Positions 1-9,142 of a stretch of 64,000 nt of DNA are shown here, piece after piece (within the stretch, counting starts at the first letter, position 1; every line of letters begins with the position of its first letter). The position numbers and the translations under genes are program-made. This stretch comes from Tipula vernalis (Eukaryota > Arthropoda > Insecta > Diptera > Tipulidae), in the NCBI GenBank assembly GCA_958295665.1, contig OY282560.1:189816561-189880560 (forward strand). Direction: 5' to 3'. Under the pieces are notes generated by a model, which ran no database searches, was not told the origin of the DNA, and was given only the letters and a program-made list of their open reading frames with translations.

Positions 1-109
1 CTGAGACAAACGCTAATTTTTCATATAAAATTCAAGAATTTAAAACAGTATGATACTTTAAATGAGTCAAAATTAAAGTCAAACGATGTTTTGCTGAGAC
101 TAGGGCTTA

Positions 110-1464
110 GGACGTGTCCGATTTCTGTGCGAAATAATTTTTTTGTGATAAATTTGACATTAGTGAAATAATTTTCTCTTCCATATTTGAAATAAGTTCA
201 TTTGCTGTCCGAATACTGAAATAATTTTGACATAATAAAATTGACATTTGGAAATACAACAAACGACAAATTGTACATAGAGAGTTATTTAAAAGTGTTT
301 ATAAAATGATAGAAGCAGAATTTGATCCAAATATGGTATTATTTCTATTAAGTTCGGGTTACATGTGTTTAATGAGAAGAACATGGAACTTTACGCGACC
401 TTTAATAATGGATCTCATAAACTCCCAGGTATAATACATTTAAACTTACGTGGCCCTATTCTGGTAATTCCCGGGGAACGGGGAATCATTTTTTTTACAG
501 CAGATATTCCCAGATACATATTTCCAACTTTTTATTCCCCATTTTCTTAAAGTGCATTCTGTCAATTGGGGAATAAATATACAGGGGAAATAAATTTAGT
601 TGTATCAAAATTATTATAATAACTCTTATTTATTATAATACTATCTTTAAAATTATTAACAGTATTAATATTAGTAATTATTAATAACAACTACATATAA
701 ACAAACATTTTCGTTAAAAATCTATTCCCCATCAATTCATTCATAAAATCGGTGTGGAAAAACAAACGTCAAAACTGCTGTAATGGGGAATAATTTTTTC
801 CCAATAAAAAATCTTTCCCGAACACCAGAATACACTTTGGGGAAAAGGGAATAATACTGCAACAAAATTTAAGATTTCTATTCCCCGGGAATTACCAGAA
901 TAGGGCCACAGGTATGTATGTTAGGTATTGCCCTCTAGTATTTATAAATATTAACAAAATTCTTTCTTGCAGCGACCAATAATGTACACAATTCCCTCAA
1001 CAAACAGTATTGTTAATTCAATACCTAGTTATAATGATCCTGTGACGAGAATGTATTTAAGGATATCGTCTAACACTTTCATCGCTATTAGCAAATTCTT
1101 GCCCAATAAAAACCATGGTTGGGGGCCGGAAATGGAACTAATGATATTTTTGCTGTGACTGATAAGTGGGAATAGTTATAAAATTGTAGGTGCAGCAATG
1201 AACATATCAAGATCCACAGTTTGTGATATTGTTCACAAAATGCTGGACAATAGAAAATGCTGGAACTTGTTATATTATATAAATAAAATAAAATTTAATT
1301 AAATACTCGTAAAACTTATTTTGTTTACTTCACCGGCACAGAAACAAGAATTATTACGGACATGTCAAAATTATAACACATCGGTGCTGTGATAATTTGG
1401 TTGCGTACAGTTTAACATTAATTTATCACAAAAAAATTATTTCGCACAGAAATCGGACACGTCC
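110..1464 (+). mobile_element. PIF/Harbinger-type DNA transposon, decayed, with 45-bp inverted ends
   Basis: The two ends are identical inverted repeats for about 45 bp (110-154 and 1420-1464, starting GGACGTGTCCGATTTCTGTG) and are flanked by TTA on both sides (107-109 and 1465-1467), the 3-bp TWA target typical of PIF/Harbinger. The interior at about 1020-1250 encodes a piece resembling the N-terminal part of a Harbinger transposase (DDE_Tnp_4 family): 'MYLRISSNTFIAI' followed, across a stop codon, by the helix-turn-helix-like 'AAMNISRSTVCDIVHKML'. The DDE catalytic part is missing, so this is a non-autonomous deletion derivative. A second element (450-909) is nested inside it. The perfect ends suggest recent movement using a transposase supplied from elsewhere; that part is inference. 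Confidence 0.85.
450..909. mobile_element. MITE nested in the Harbinger element
   Basis: The stretch starts GTGGCCCTATTCTGGTAATT and ends with the exact reverse complement, giving inverted ends of about 29 bp (450-478 and 881-909). The 460-bp interior is AT-rich with no coding signal, although the word GGGGAATA and its complement recur within it. No clear target duplication is visible, so the exact borders may be a few bases off. Confidence 0.8.
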
Positions 1465-1910
1465 TTAAAGATAAAATTTTAGCTGCAATTTCTGTTGTTT
1501 TATTGGAAAGTTCCATTTTATAGAATAATTTTATTTAAACGATATGTAGCAGCATTTTTGTTTGATGGCATATGCCAGTATATCCGCAGAAGTGCTAATA
1601 ATATTTCCTCCACATTGGCCAAAACATTTTTTCAACTCTCATATTAGATCCCTAAAATTTAATCAATATATTTTTAATTGGAAAAAATTAAAATCGCGCA
1701 AACTGAAAATATCTGCGTCTGATCTTTATGCCACAACAATTTTTTCAAAACGTCAAAGTATTTTTGTAAACATAGCAAAATGAATAAAAAATGCACAGCC
1801 GTCTGCTGTAAAAAAAAAAAAAATTAGAATTGAACGTACGTTTTTCTAGTCAACTACAATAAATTTATATCGAGGTTTTTTTTCGCTAAAATTTGCGCTT
1901 GGTTCCTATC
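1465..1910. other. AT-rich spacer, no gene seen
   Basis: No coding signal or repeat structure was recognised. The open frame at 1562-1783 has no family resemblance and looks like chance. Confidence 0.5.
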
Positions 1911-2625
1911 CAGATGAGTGACTTAAATCAAGCAGTGGAACATTTCAATAAATGTATTCAGTCGGCGGCTTGGAAGTCCACACCACTACAAAATGAGATA
2001 GGAAAGAAAGAGGAATGTTCGAATGTTGTCAAGAAAATGATTAAGGAGAAAAGAAAGTTAAGGCAGCAATGACAACAATATCGACTATACCACGTTTCCA
2101 CCGTCAATAGTATAATAGCAAAATAGTATAATACTATTATACTATTTTTCCTTATCGTGTTTCTATCATTTGGTGTGAAGTTAAAATCATTTTAAACTTT
2201 TGTATGGAAACTTGGACGCAATTAATTATTTTGATAGCGAAAAATTTTTTAAACCCATATTTTATACATATTTATAATTATGTACTTGATAAATATTACT
2301 TGAAGTAATATAAAAAATATAAAAAACATACTACGACCGCAGCATAAAAAAATTTAATTTGAAAATGAATTCAAACAAGCCTATACACTGCCATGTTTCC
2401 ACTGTTAAAATTACAATTTGTTACCTATTATATTTTTGATAGCTAGTATGTATAATGAAATATTATAATAAACTATTATACTATCAACTTCGAGTTTCCA
2501 TCATCATAGTATAATATGGTAGTTTAATATTATTATGCTATTATATTATGACGATGGAAACCCGGTATTAGCCGTCAAACAGTTAAAAGAACTGCTTCTC
2601 AATGAAAAATTATAAAGGGCTGAAA
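1911..2625 (+). mobile_element. Jockey-clade LINE scrap, interrupted by a MITE
   Basis: From about 1914 the plus strand reads 'MSDLNQAVEHFNKC' then 'KKMIKEKRKLRQQ', the linker between the endonuclease and reverse transcriptase of Jockey-type ORF2. The match breaks at about 2086, where a MITE begins, and resumes on its far side at about 2572 with 'AVKQLKELLLNEK', the expected next stretch. Only this linker is present; both catalytic domains are missing. It is related to the minus-strand Jockey copies at 9.1-11.2 kb and 43.2-56.2 kb. Confidence 0.6.
2087..2568. mobile_element. MITE inserted in the Jockey scrap
   Basis: Terminal inverted repeats of about 34 bp with several mismatches: ATACCACGTTTCCACCGTCA on the left against ATACCGGGTTTCCATCGTCA as the reverse complement of the right end. 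The interior is AT-rich with further short inverted runs of AGTATAATA. It separates two halves of one Jockey coding stretch, which confirms it is an insertion. Confidence 0.75.
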
Positions 2626-2654
2626 CCTCATAAGGTGATCAGAACTTCGATCTT

Positions 2655-3140
2655 CATTAATTCAATTCAAAAATCATTTTTAAATCCAATTTCCAACCCA
2701 CATGTCAAATTTTATCATATTCGGTTGAGAAATAGGCTAGTTCCATCATACTTGGCCATATTCCAGAATTTTATCCAAAAATCATTTTAAAGTCCCATTT
2801 CCAATGCACGAGCCAAATTTCATCACAATTGGTTGAGAAATAGGCAAATTCTATCATACTTGGTCATATTTCAGAACTTTATCCAAAAATAATTTTAAAA
2901 TCCCATTTCCAATGCACAAGCCGAATTTCATCATTATTGGTTGAGAAATACGCAAGTTCCATCGTACTTGGCCATATTAAAGAACTTCTTCCAAAAATCA
3001 TTTTAGAATCATATTTCCAATGCACAAACCGAATTTCCAAAAATCATTTTAGAATCCCATTTCCAATACACAATTGGTTGAGAAATAGGCAAATTCCCTC
3101 ATACTTGGCCATATTCCTGAACTTAATCTAAAAATCATAC
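2655..3140. repeat. Tandem repeat, about 108-bp unit, four to five copies
   Basis: The phrase GGTTGAGAAATAGGC or a close variant recurs at 2723, 2831, 2939 and 3075, giving a 108-bp period with one irregular, partly duplicated unit at the end. Each unit also carries CCAAAAATCATTTTA, CCATTTCCAATGCAC and TACTTGGCCATATT. A diverged reverse-strand relative lies at about 38500-38710. Confidence 0.85.
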
Positions 3141-3308
3141 ACATATGTTGTACATACATACAAACAGTCACTTATATAGATTGCTCAACTGCTCACTAAA
3201 CACTAATCCAACCCCAATTCAACCCGCAAACGGCCCCAACTCAATCCTCTACCCAAACGGAAACTTAAAAATGTTTTTTTCATTAAAAAATATAAATATT
3301 GTCACTAT

Positions 3309-3918
3309 GAGTACGTTTATGCTTAGGGTTCAACCTGGTTTGAACCTAGGTTGTCTTTTACTATAAACGGAGTCGAGTCATCTTGTAGTTAACTCAACTC
3401 GACCTAAAAAATTTCTAGGGTCGAGTCGAGTTAACTTAACTCTAAAAACATTCACAATGAGTACGTTTATGCTTAGGGTTCAACCTGGTTTGAACCTAGG
3501 TTATCTTTTACTATAAACGGAGTCGAGTCATCTTGTAGTTAACTCGACTCGACCTAAAAAATTTCTAGGGTCGAGTCGAGTTAACTCTAAAATCATCCAC
3601 TATAAACGGAGTCGAGTCGAAAAATAAAAACAACAAAAAATATGATTTCTTAATTCGTGTGCGCATCTCCGATTTTTGTGTTTCTGTAATTTTGTATACT
3701 GCAAACTTGTAAAATAAATTGCTTTAATCATAATTTTAATAATCATAATTTTTATTGAAAATAAAAATTATGATTTTTTTTTGACGTTTCTGACTCGGTT
3801 TCAACCTAGTTTCGACTCGACTACGATTTGACTCTGCAGTATAAACGCTAAAAAAGATAACTACAAGATGATCCAAAGTTAACTAAAAGATGAGTCGACG
3901 CTGAGCATAAACGTACTC
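3309..3918. mobile_element. MITE with an internally duplicated left arm
   Basis: The outer ends are inverted repeats: GAGTACGTTTATGCTTAG at 3309 and the reverse complement of GAGTACGTTTATGCTCAG ending at 3918. TAT flanks both sides. The left arm is tandemly duplicated with a 150-bp period (the terminus recurs at 3459), and the motif GTCGAGTCGAGTTAACT and its complements recur through it. There is no coding content. Confidence 0.75.
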
Positions 3919-3927
3919 TATGTTAAT

Positions 3928-3940
3928 TAGTCTAGATATG
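3928..3940. repeat. Target-site duplication of the LOA LINE, left copy
   Basis: TAGTCTAGATATG here is repeated exactly at 8764-8776. The pair brackets the LINE and fixes its borders at 3941 and 8763. Confidence 0.92.
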
Positions 3941-3959
3941 CGAGGTCCTGAGGGAGCAT

Positions 3960-4799
3960 GTGTTGATGCTAGCCGTCATTGACGAAAGTCAAGAAGATGG
4001 GAGCATCACAGCGGGAAAATGGAGGTTGGTGTATAATGCACTCAACCTCGTCTTTTTAAAGGTCCTGGGTGAAAATCCGGGACCACCCCCATCCTGCAGA
4101 GATGCGGGATGGTATCAAGGGCGTGTAAAGATGACTGCATGCTCGGACTCTAGATCTGTGGATCTGTACAAAAAGGCTATAGCCAAAGTAGGGGAGGTGT
4201 GGCCAGGCGCAAAGCTTGCGGCAGTTAGCCGGGAGGAAATTCCCAGCAGGCCGCGGGCACGTGTATGGCTGCCATCCGAACCGGCTAGCCCGGACGGGGC
4301 TTTGAAAATCATTCAGGCCAGTAACCCGAATCTTCCGACAGGAAATTGGAAGATCGTCAAGCAGGAGGAGGCCAAGGGGGGCTCAAAATTATCAATCATG
4401 GTGATAAATAAGGAGTCCCTTGCCCTCCTTCACAAAACGAAGGGAGTAATTGACTTCGGTTTCGGGTCAATTACTCTCAACGTTTATAAGAAGGATGGGG
4501 CGGAAGCGCGTACGGGAGGCCAACCGGAGGACGGTGGCAACCCGCCCAGGCCTGAAGGGGGTACCAGCAGCATGGGGGAAGAAGCTGAGGGTAGGGGGGA
4601 GAGTGAGTCCGGCGACCTTGGGAGGGCAAGGACTCTCTCGAAGGATGAGGAGGTGCACATAAGCGAAGGAGCTGGTGTACCGATGGAGGAGGATGTCGAC
4701 AGCCCGGCCAGACGGGGGGGCACTGACAAGTCCTCTATAGAGGGTACGAGGGGTGGCGAGACGGGCGTATCCGGCGCATCCCAAATTACCGGGAATTAA
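3960..4799 (+). CDS. LINE ORF1 protein, DUF4780-like (5' truncated)
   Basis: This is the first protein of the LOA-type LINE, presumed to bind the element's RNA. The frame opens upstream of 3960 to the element border at 3941 (reading roughly EVLREHV), and the first ATG is at 3966, so the real start is lost with the 5' end. Residues about 60-185 look like DUF4780, a domain common in ORF1 of insect LINEs: 'RARVWLPSEP', 'NWKIVKQEE', 'LSIMVINKESLALLH' and 'GVIDFGFGSITLNVYK'. The C-terminal 90 residues are Gly/Glu-rich, low complexity and probably disordered. I see no CCHC zinc knuckle. The stop is 26 bp before ORF2. The stretch is much more GC-rich than its surroundings, as is the whole LINE. Confidence 0.8.
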   Translation: MLMLAVIDESQEDGSITAGKWRLVYNALNLVFLKVLGENPGPPPSCRDAGWYQGRVKMTACSDSRSVDLYKKAIAKVGEVWPGAKLAAVSREEIPSRPRARVWLPSEPASPDGALKIIQASNPNLPTGNWKIVKQEEAKGGSKLSIMVINKESLALLHKTKGVIDFGFGSITLNVYKKDGAEARTGGQPEDGGNPPRPEGGTSSMGEEAEGRGESESGDLGRARTLSKDEEVHISEGAGVPMEEDVDSPARRGGTDKSSIEGTRGGETGVSGASQITGN

Positions 4800-4825
4800 T
4801 ATTCCTGCGGTAGCAGGAATTTATC

Positions 4826-7533
4826 ATGGAGGTAGGTAGAGGTGAAATGGTTATGATTAAGATAACTCAAATTAACCTTCACCATTCTAAGGCTGCTTCG
4901 GCAGCTCTACTCCTCAGGCTGACTAGTTCGGGTGAGGATGTGATACTAATCCAAGAACCTTGGATTAACAACAACAGGATCTGTGGCCTCAGAACCAAGG
5001 GGTATAAAATTATCTCCTCTAGTAACTCTGGGAAGATCAGATCTTGTATTCTTGGGAAAAATAATATTAATCTTTTCCTTCTCTCTCAATACAGCAATGG
5101 TGACACTACTGCAGTTAGCCTGGAAGTAGGCACTTGTAGATTCTGGCTGGTTTCAGCCTACATGGACCGAGAGAAGGAGGTTCCTCCGGATAACCTGGAG
5201 GAGCTGATCCGTAAAGCGGAACAATCAAAGGTAGGTGTGGTACTGGGAGTGGATGGTAATGCGCATCACACTATCTGGGGAAGCACAGACATTAATGAAA
5301 GAGGTGAGTCGCTTTTTGATTATTTGATGAGTACTAACCTTTCAGTGTGTAATATTGGGCGGGAACCCACATTTATTACTAGTAACAGGCAGGAGGTTCT
5401 AGACGTGACCCTTGCCTCAAATAATATTCTTCATATGGTTAAAAATTGGAGGGTGGATAAGGAACACTCCTTTTCTGATCATCGATATTTAACCTATAGC
5501 CTCGATATTCACCCTGCTACCCGGGAAGCCTTCAGGAACCCTAGAAGGACCAACTGGAGCAAATATGGGGAATTATTGGAGGAAATGTTACCGACGAGGG
5601 CTATGGAGCCCCCGACGACCGTTGGGGAGCTGGAGGACATGGTGGCTAGCGTTACTAGCGCATGCAACCGATCCTTTCGCGCTGCCTGCCCACTGGCTAA
5701 GCCTAGGGGTAGGCAAAAACCGGTATGGTGGTCCAGGGAACTGGGAACCTATCGAAAGGCTTGTAGGATAGCCTTTAATAGAGCCAAAAATACAAGGGAG
5801 GCTCAGGATTGGGACTCCTATAAGGAGAAACTCGGAACTTATAAGAAAGAATTAAGAAAGGCACAAAGGAGGTCTTGGAGAATCTTCTGTGATAATATGG
5901 AAGAGGTATCCGAAACCTCCCGTCTTAGGAAGATTCTTTCCAAAAGTACATCTAGTCCTAGTTTTTTGATAAAACCGGACGGATCTTGGACAGCTTCTAG
6001 TGGAGAATCTCTGGAGCTTCTCTTCGAGACACACTTCCCAGGGAGCTTTGAAGACCTGTTGGTGCGTAGTAATCATCAGGAATCACTGTCAGTAACCACA
6101 GAGGATATCGTAACCAGAAAACGGATCCTATGGGGACTGAGGGGTTTTAAACCATTTAAATCGGCTGGTCCGGATCAAATTATACCAGCGGAACTTCAAA
6201 ACAACTCAGTAATTATTCTTCCCTACCTGGAAGCTATATTCAAAGGGTGTTTGAAGCTGGGCTATATTCCTAGGTACTGGACGGAGGTCAATGTGGTGTT
6301 CATAGCGAAAGCGGGGAAAAGCTCACATGTCTATCCTAAGGACCTAAGACCAATAACTCTATCATCCTTTCTTTTGAAAACATTGGAAAGGCTGCTGGAT
6401 GTATACATCAGAGATAAAATAGGTGCCAGGAAGTGGGCATCGTCTCAGCACGCGTACACAAAGGGTAGATCTGTGGACACTGCTCTGCACGCCTTAGTGT
6501 CTACGATTGAGAAATCGATTAATTCGAAGGAATTCTGTTTGGTGGCCTTCCTGGATATAGAAGGCGCCTTTAATAATGTGAAAGCGGAGGCAATCAAGGA
6601 GGGATTGTCATTTTTGGAGGTGGACGTTCCTCTGATAGGGTTAATCAATTATATGCTGGGAAGCAGGATTGTTAGCTCGAAGTTGGGGGACTCCACCTTA
6701 AAGAGGCGAGTAACTAGGGGAACTCCGCAGGGGGGGTTCTGTCCCCTCTTCTCTGGAACATAGTGGTAAACGGGTTACTACTTGAATTGGAGAGAGAGGG
6801 TATTGAAGTTATTGCGTACGCAGATGACGTAGCTTTAGCTGTTACCGGGAAATTCCTGGGCACGATTGTAGACGTAATGCAGAATGCGCTTACCATCGTT
6901 ACGAAATGGGCTGGCAAATGTGGACTTGGTATTAACCCGTCCAAGACAGAGCTGGTACTCTTTACTAAGAAATACAAAATCCCGGTAGTTGTCCCTCCTA
7001 CCTTAAATGGCACGAGACTTGCTTTTACTGATAGAGCTAGATATCTGGGCATTATCTTGGACAGTAAGCTTAGTTGGAAGCCCAACATGTTGGAGAGAAT
7101 AAACAAAGCTACTATTGCTTTGTACTCCTGTAGGAACGCCATTGGTCATAGATGGGGTATGAAGCCGGAGCTGGTACACTGGCTCTACACCGCCGTAGTG
7201 AGACCTGTACTCATGTACGGGGTGGGTGTCTGGTGGCCAGCTCTGGACAAGATAACTTACAAAAGTAAGATTGAGAGAGTGCAAAGAATGGCCTGTATGC
7301 TTGTTAGCGGGGCATTGAGGTCGACACCGACAAGTGCCTTAGAGGTTATGTTGCACCTTCTTCCTGTCGACATTTTTGGCAAACAGATGGCGGCAAATAC
7401 GGCTGTACGACTTGCAGCCGTCTCTCAGTGGAGGTGTCTTAGTATAGGACACTCTACTATCGTCAGATCGTTGAAGGATGAGCTGGCGAATCTTGACTAC
7501 ATTAAACCTACTCTACGCCTGTATGCTTGTTAG
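4826..7533 (+). pseudogene. LINE ORF2, endonuclease and reverse transcriptase part (broken)
   Basis: ORF2 of the LOA-type LINE. The start at 4826 is an ATG; a second ATG follows seven codons later. The N-terminal 225 residues form the endonuclease/exonuclease/phosphatase fold: 'QINLHHSKAASA', 'IQEPWINNN', 'GVDGNAHHTIWG' and the catalytic 'SDHRYL'. The reverse transcriptase follows: 'PFKSAGPDQI', 'FLDIEGAFNN' (motif A) and 'TRGTPQGG' (motif B). At about 6731 a run of six Gs lacks one base, so the frame ends in a false C-terminus at 6763. The other frame, from 6763, continues with 'YADDVALAV' (motif C, catalytic Asp pair) and the thumb. It goes out of frame again at about 7517, where a 226-bp duplication begins. 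Confidence 0.88.
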
Positions 7534-7742
7534 CGGGGCATTGAGGTCGACACCGACAAGTGCCTTAGAGGTTATGTTGCACCTTCTTCCTGTCGACATT
7601 TTTGGCAAACAGATGGCGGCAAATACGGCTGTACGACTTGCAGCCGTCTCTCAGTGGAGGTGTCTTAGTATAGGACACTCTACTATCGTCAGATCGTTGA
7701 AGGATGAGCTGGCGAATCTTGACTACATTAAACCTACTCTAC
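7291..7742 (+). repeat. Perfect 226-bp tandem duplication inside LINE ORF2
   Basis: The sequence 7291-7516 is repeated with no difference I can see at 7517-7742. Both copies begin GCCTGTATGCTTGTTAGCGG, and the junctions share GC. Because 226 is not a multiple of three, it shifts the frame between reverse transcriptase and RNase H. Confidence 0.93.
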
Positions 7743-8260
7743 GCTTCGAAAAGCGATTTCGGACCTCCTTCCCTTCAAGGGAATCCTGGAGGGATAGACC
7801 GTCATCGGAAACTGAAGCGTTGCAATTCTTCACAGATGGCTCCAAGCTAGACGGCAAAGTAGGAGCTGGAGTATTCTGTGACAAATTAAATGTAAATATT
7901 TCTATTCGTCTCCCTGATTACTGCAGCGTGTACCAAGCTGAAGTCGTAGCGATTGAGGAGGTCATGACGTGGTTGAAGCATAATGTGTTATCCTCAGACG
8001 ATATCACAATCTATGTGGACAGTCAAGCGGCGATCCGGTCGTTAGAATCGGTGTCTTTGGCGTCACGGGTGGCGTTGAGTTGTCACTCATCTCTAAATGA
8101 GATGGGTGAGCATTTCAACATCCAGGTAGTCTGGGTCCCAGGTCACTCGGGCGTCATGGGGAACTGCAGGGCAGATGAACTTGCTAGGCATGGTACATTG
8201 GTACGACTCTCCAGCTGCAACCGGAAAGGGCAAGTCTGGGGAGGCCTATCACAGCGCTGA
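7478..8260 (+). pseudogene. LINE ORF2, RNase H part
   Basis: Continuation of LINE ORF2 in a different frame after the 226-bp duplication; the start at 7478 is only where the frame opens. The RNase H domain spans about 7815-8200 and keeps all four acidic active-site positions: 'FFTDGSKLDG' (Asp), 'YQAEVVAIEE' (Glu), 'YVDSQAAIRS' (Asp) and 'GNCRADELAR' (Asp). The frame is lost shortly after the domain and ends at 8260. RNase H after reverse transcriptase is seen in LOA, I and some R1 elements but not in Jockey, which helps separate this family from the Jockey copies in the window. Confidence 0.88.
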
Positions 8261-8358
8261 GACAAGCACTTGGGAAGCAGGCGCTATCCTCAGCGGGGGA
8301 AAGGTGGTCTAACACCCTCACCTGTAGAGTTGCAAGACAAGTTTGGCCAAAGCTGGAC

Positions 8359-8670
8359 TTGGGGCGCACTAGGGCATTAATATCCTTACGAAGACGTGAA
8401 TTAAGAACGGTCGTAGGAATACTCACGGGACACTGCCTTTTTGGAGAACATGCAAGAAGGCTGGGTCTGGAGGCTAATGACTTCTGCAGAAGACGCTTGG
8501 ACGAAGAGGAGGAAGAGACGTTGGTCCACTTCCTTTGCTCGTGTCCAGCATTGGCTCTCAGAAGGCACAAACACTTAGGTAAGTTCAGGATGGACTGCCT
8601 CTCGGATCTCGAAAACATTAAAGTGCGGGACGTCTTACGCTACATAAGTAGCTCGAAATGGTTCCAATAG
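8359..8670 (+). pseudogene. LINE ORF2, C-terminal Cys/His region
   Basis: The last part of ORF2 is in yet another frame. It reads 'GILTGHCLFGEHARRLG', 'FCRRRLDEEEEETLVHFLC' and 'CPALALRRH', the Cys/His pattern found at the C-terminus of LOA and R1-type ORF2 proteins, thought to bind nucleic acid. A stop at 8668-8670 is followed by about 90 bp of 3' untranslated sequence and the CCTAA tail. Confidence 0.8.
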
Positions 8671-8743
8671 GGGTAAAAGGAGATACATCCTGTGGTATCA
8701 CAATGGACTGTCACCGGTCTAAGTGTGCGTAAGCAGCCACTCC

Positions 8744-8763
8744 AACCTAACCTAACCTAACCC
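8744..8763 (+). repeat. CCTAA-type 3' tail of the LINE
   Basis: About three CCTAA units (CCTAACCTAACCTAACC) form the 3' end just before the target duplication. LOA-type elements often end in short tandem repeats in place of poly(A). Confidence 0.8.
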
Positions 8764-8776
8764 TAGTCTAGATATG
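8764..8776. repeat. Target-site duplication of the LOA LINE, right copy
   Basis: Exact copy of the 13 bases at 3928-3940. Confidence 0.92.
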
Positions 8777-9140
8777 ACACTCCAATTTTCAATGGTGCTT
8801 CAGACAAAATGCTTTTATAGTTCCTTTAACCATTTTAATTTCTATAGGATTACTTCAAATAGCAAGAACTTTCAGTCTAGGAGAACTTTTGATATTCTTT
8901 CAATTTAGCCAGTACATTTTAGAGAATTTTATTTATATTTGATTACGCTTTGATTCATTGTGCTTTCTCCAGGCTAAACATCTATCAAGATGTAGACTCA
9001 AGTATTTGACGGCAGACCCGTTTATCAACGCTTGTTGAGAAATGGCAACGTTATTTAGCTGACCGCTTGACATGTTCGTTTATTCATACATATGCTTTTA
9101 TTTATTTTCATTCACGTTTATCATCCACTTCCTCCTCTGG
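8777..9140. other. Spacer, no gene seen
   Basis: AT-rich sequence between the LOA LINE and the Jockey remnant; no coding or repeat signal was recognised. Confidence 0.5.
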
Positions 9141-9142
9141 CA

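Larger units (their letters stand above)
3941..8763 (+). mobile_element. LOA-clade non-LTR retrotransposon, 5' truncated and frameshifted
   Basis: A 4.8-kb LINE bounded by 13-bp direct repeats. It carries ORF1 (DUF4780-like) and ORF2 with an apurinic endonuclease-like domain, reverse transcriptase, RNase H and a C-terminal Cys/His region; endonuclease plus RNase H and the sequence style point to the LOA clade (inference). The ORF1 frame is open right up to the left border, so the 5' end is missing. ORF2 is broken by a one-base shortfall in a G run near 6730, a 226-bp tandem duplication (7291-7742), and another frame change between about 8200 and 8360. The 3' end is a short run of CCTAA units instead of poly(A). 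Confidence 0.9.

Noticed and set aside
4115..4784. Minus-strand open frames over LINE ORF1
   Set aside because: They mirror a GC-rich coding frame on the plus strand that has DUF4780-like content; no family resemblance of their own.
6714..7284. Minus-strand open frames over the LINE reverse transcriptase
   Set aside because: Antisense shadows of the catalytic region; the plus strand carries the YADD motif.
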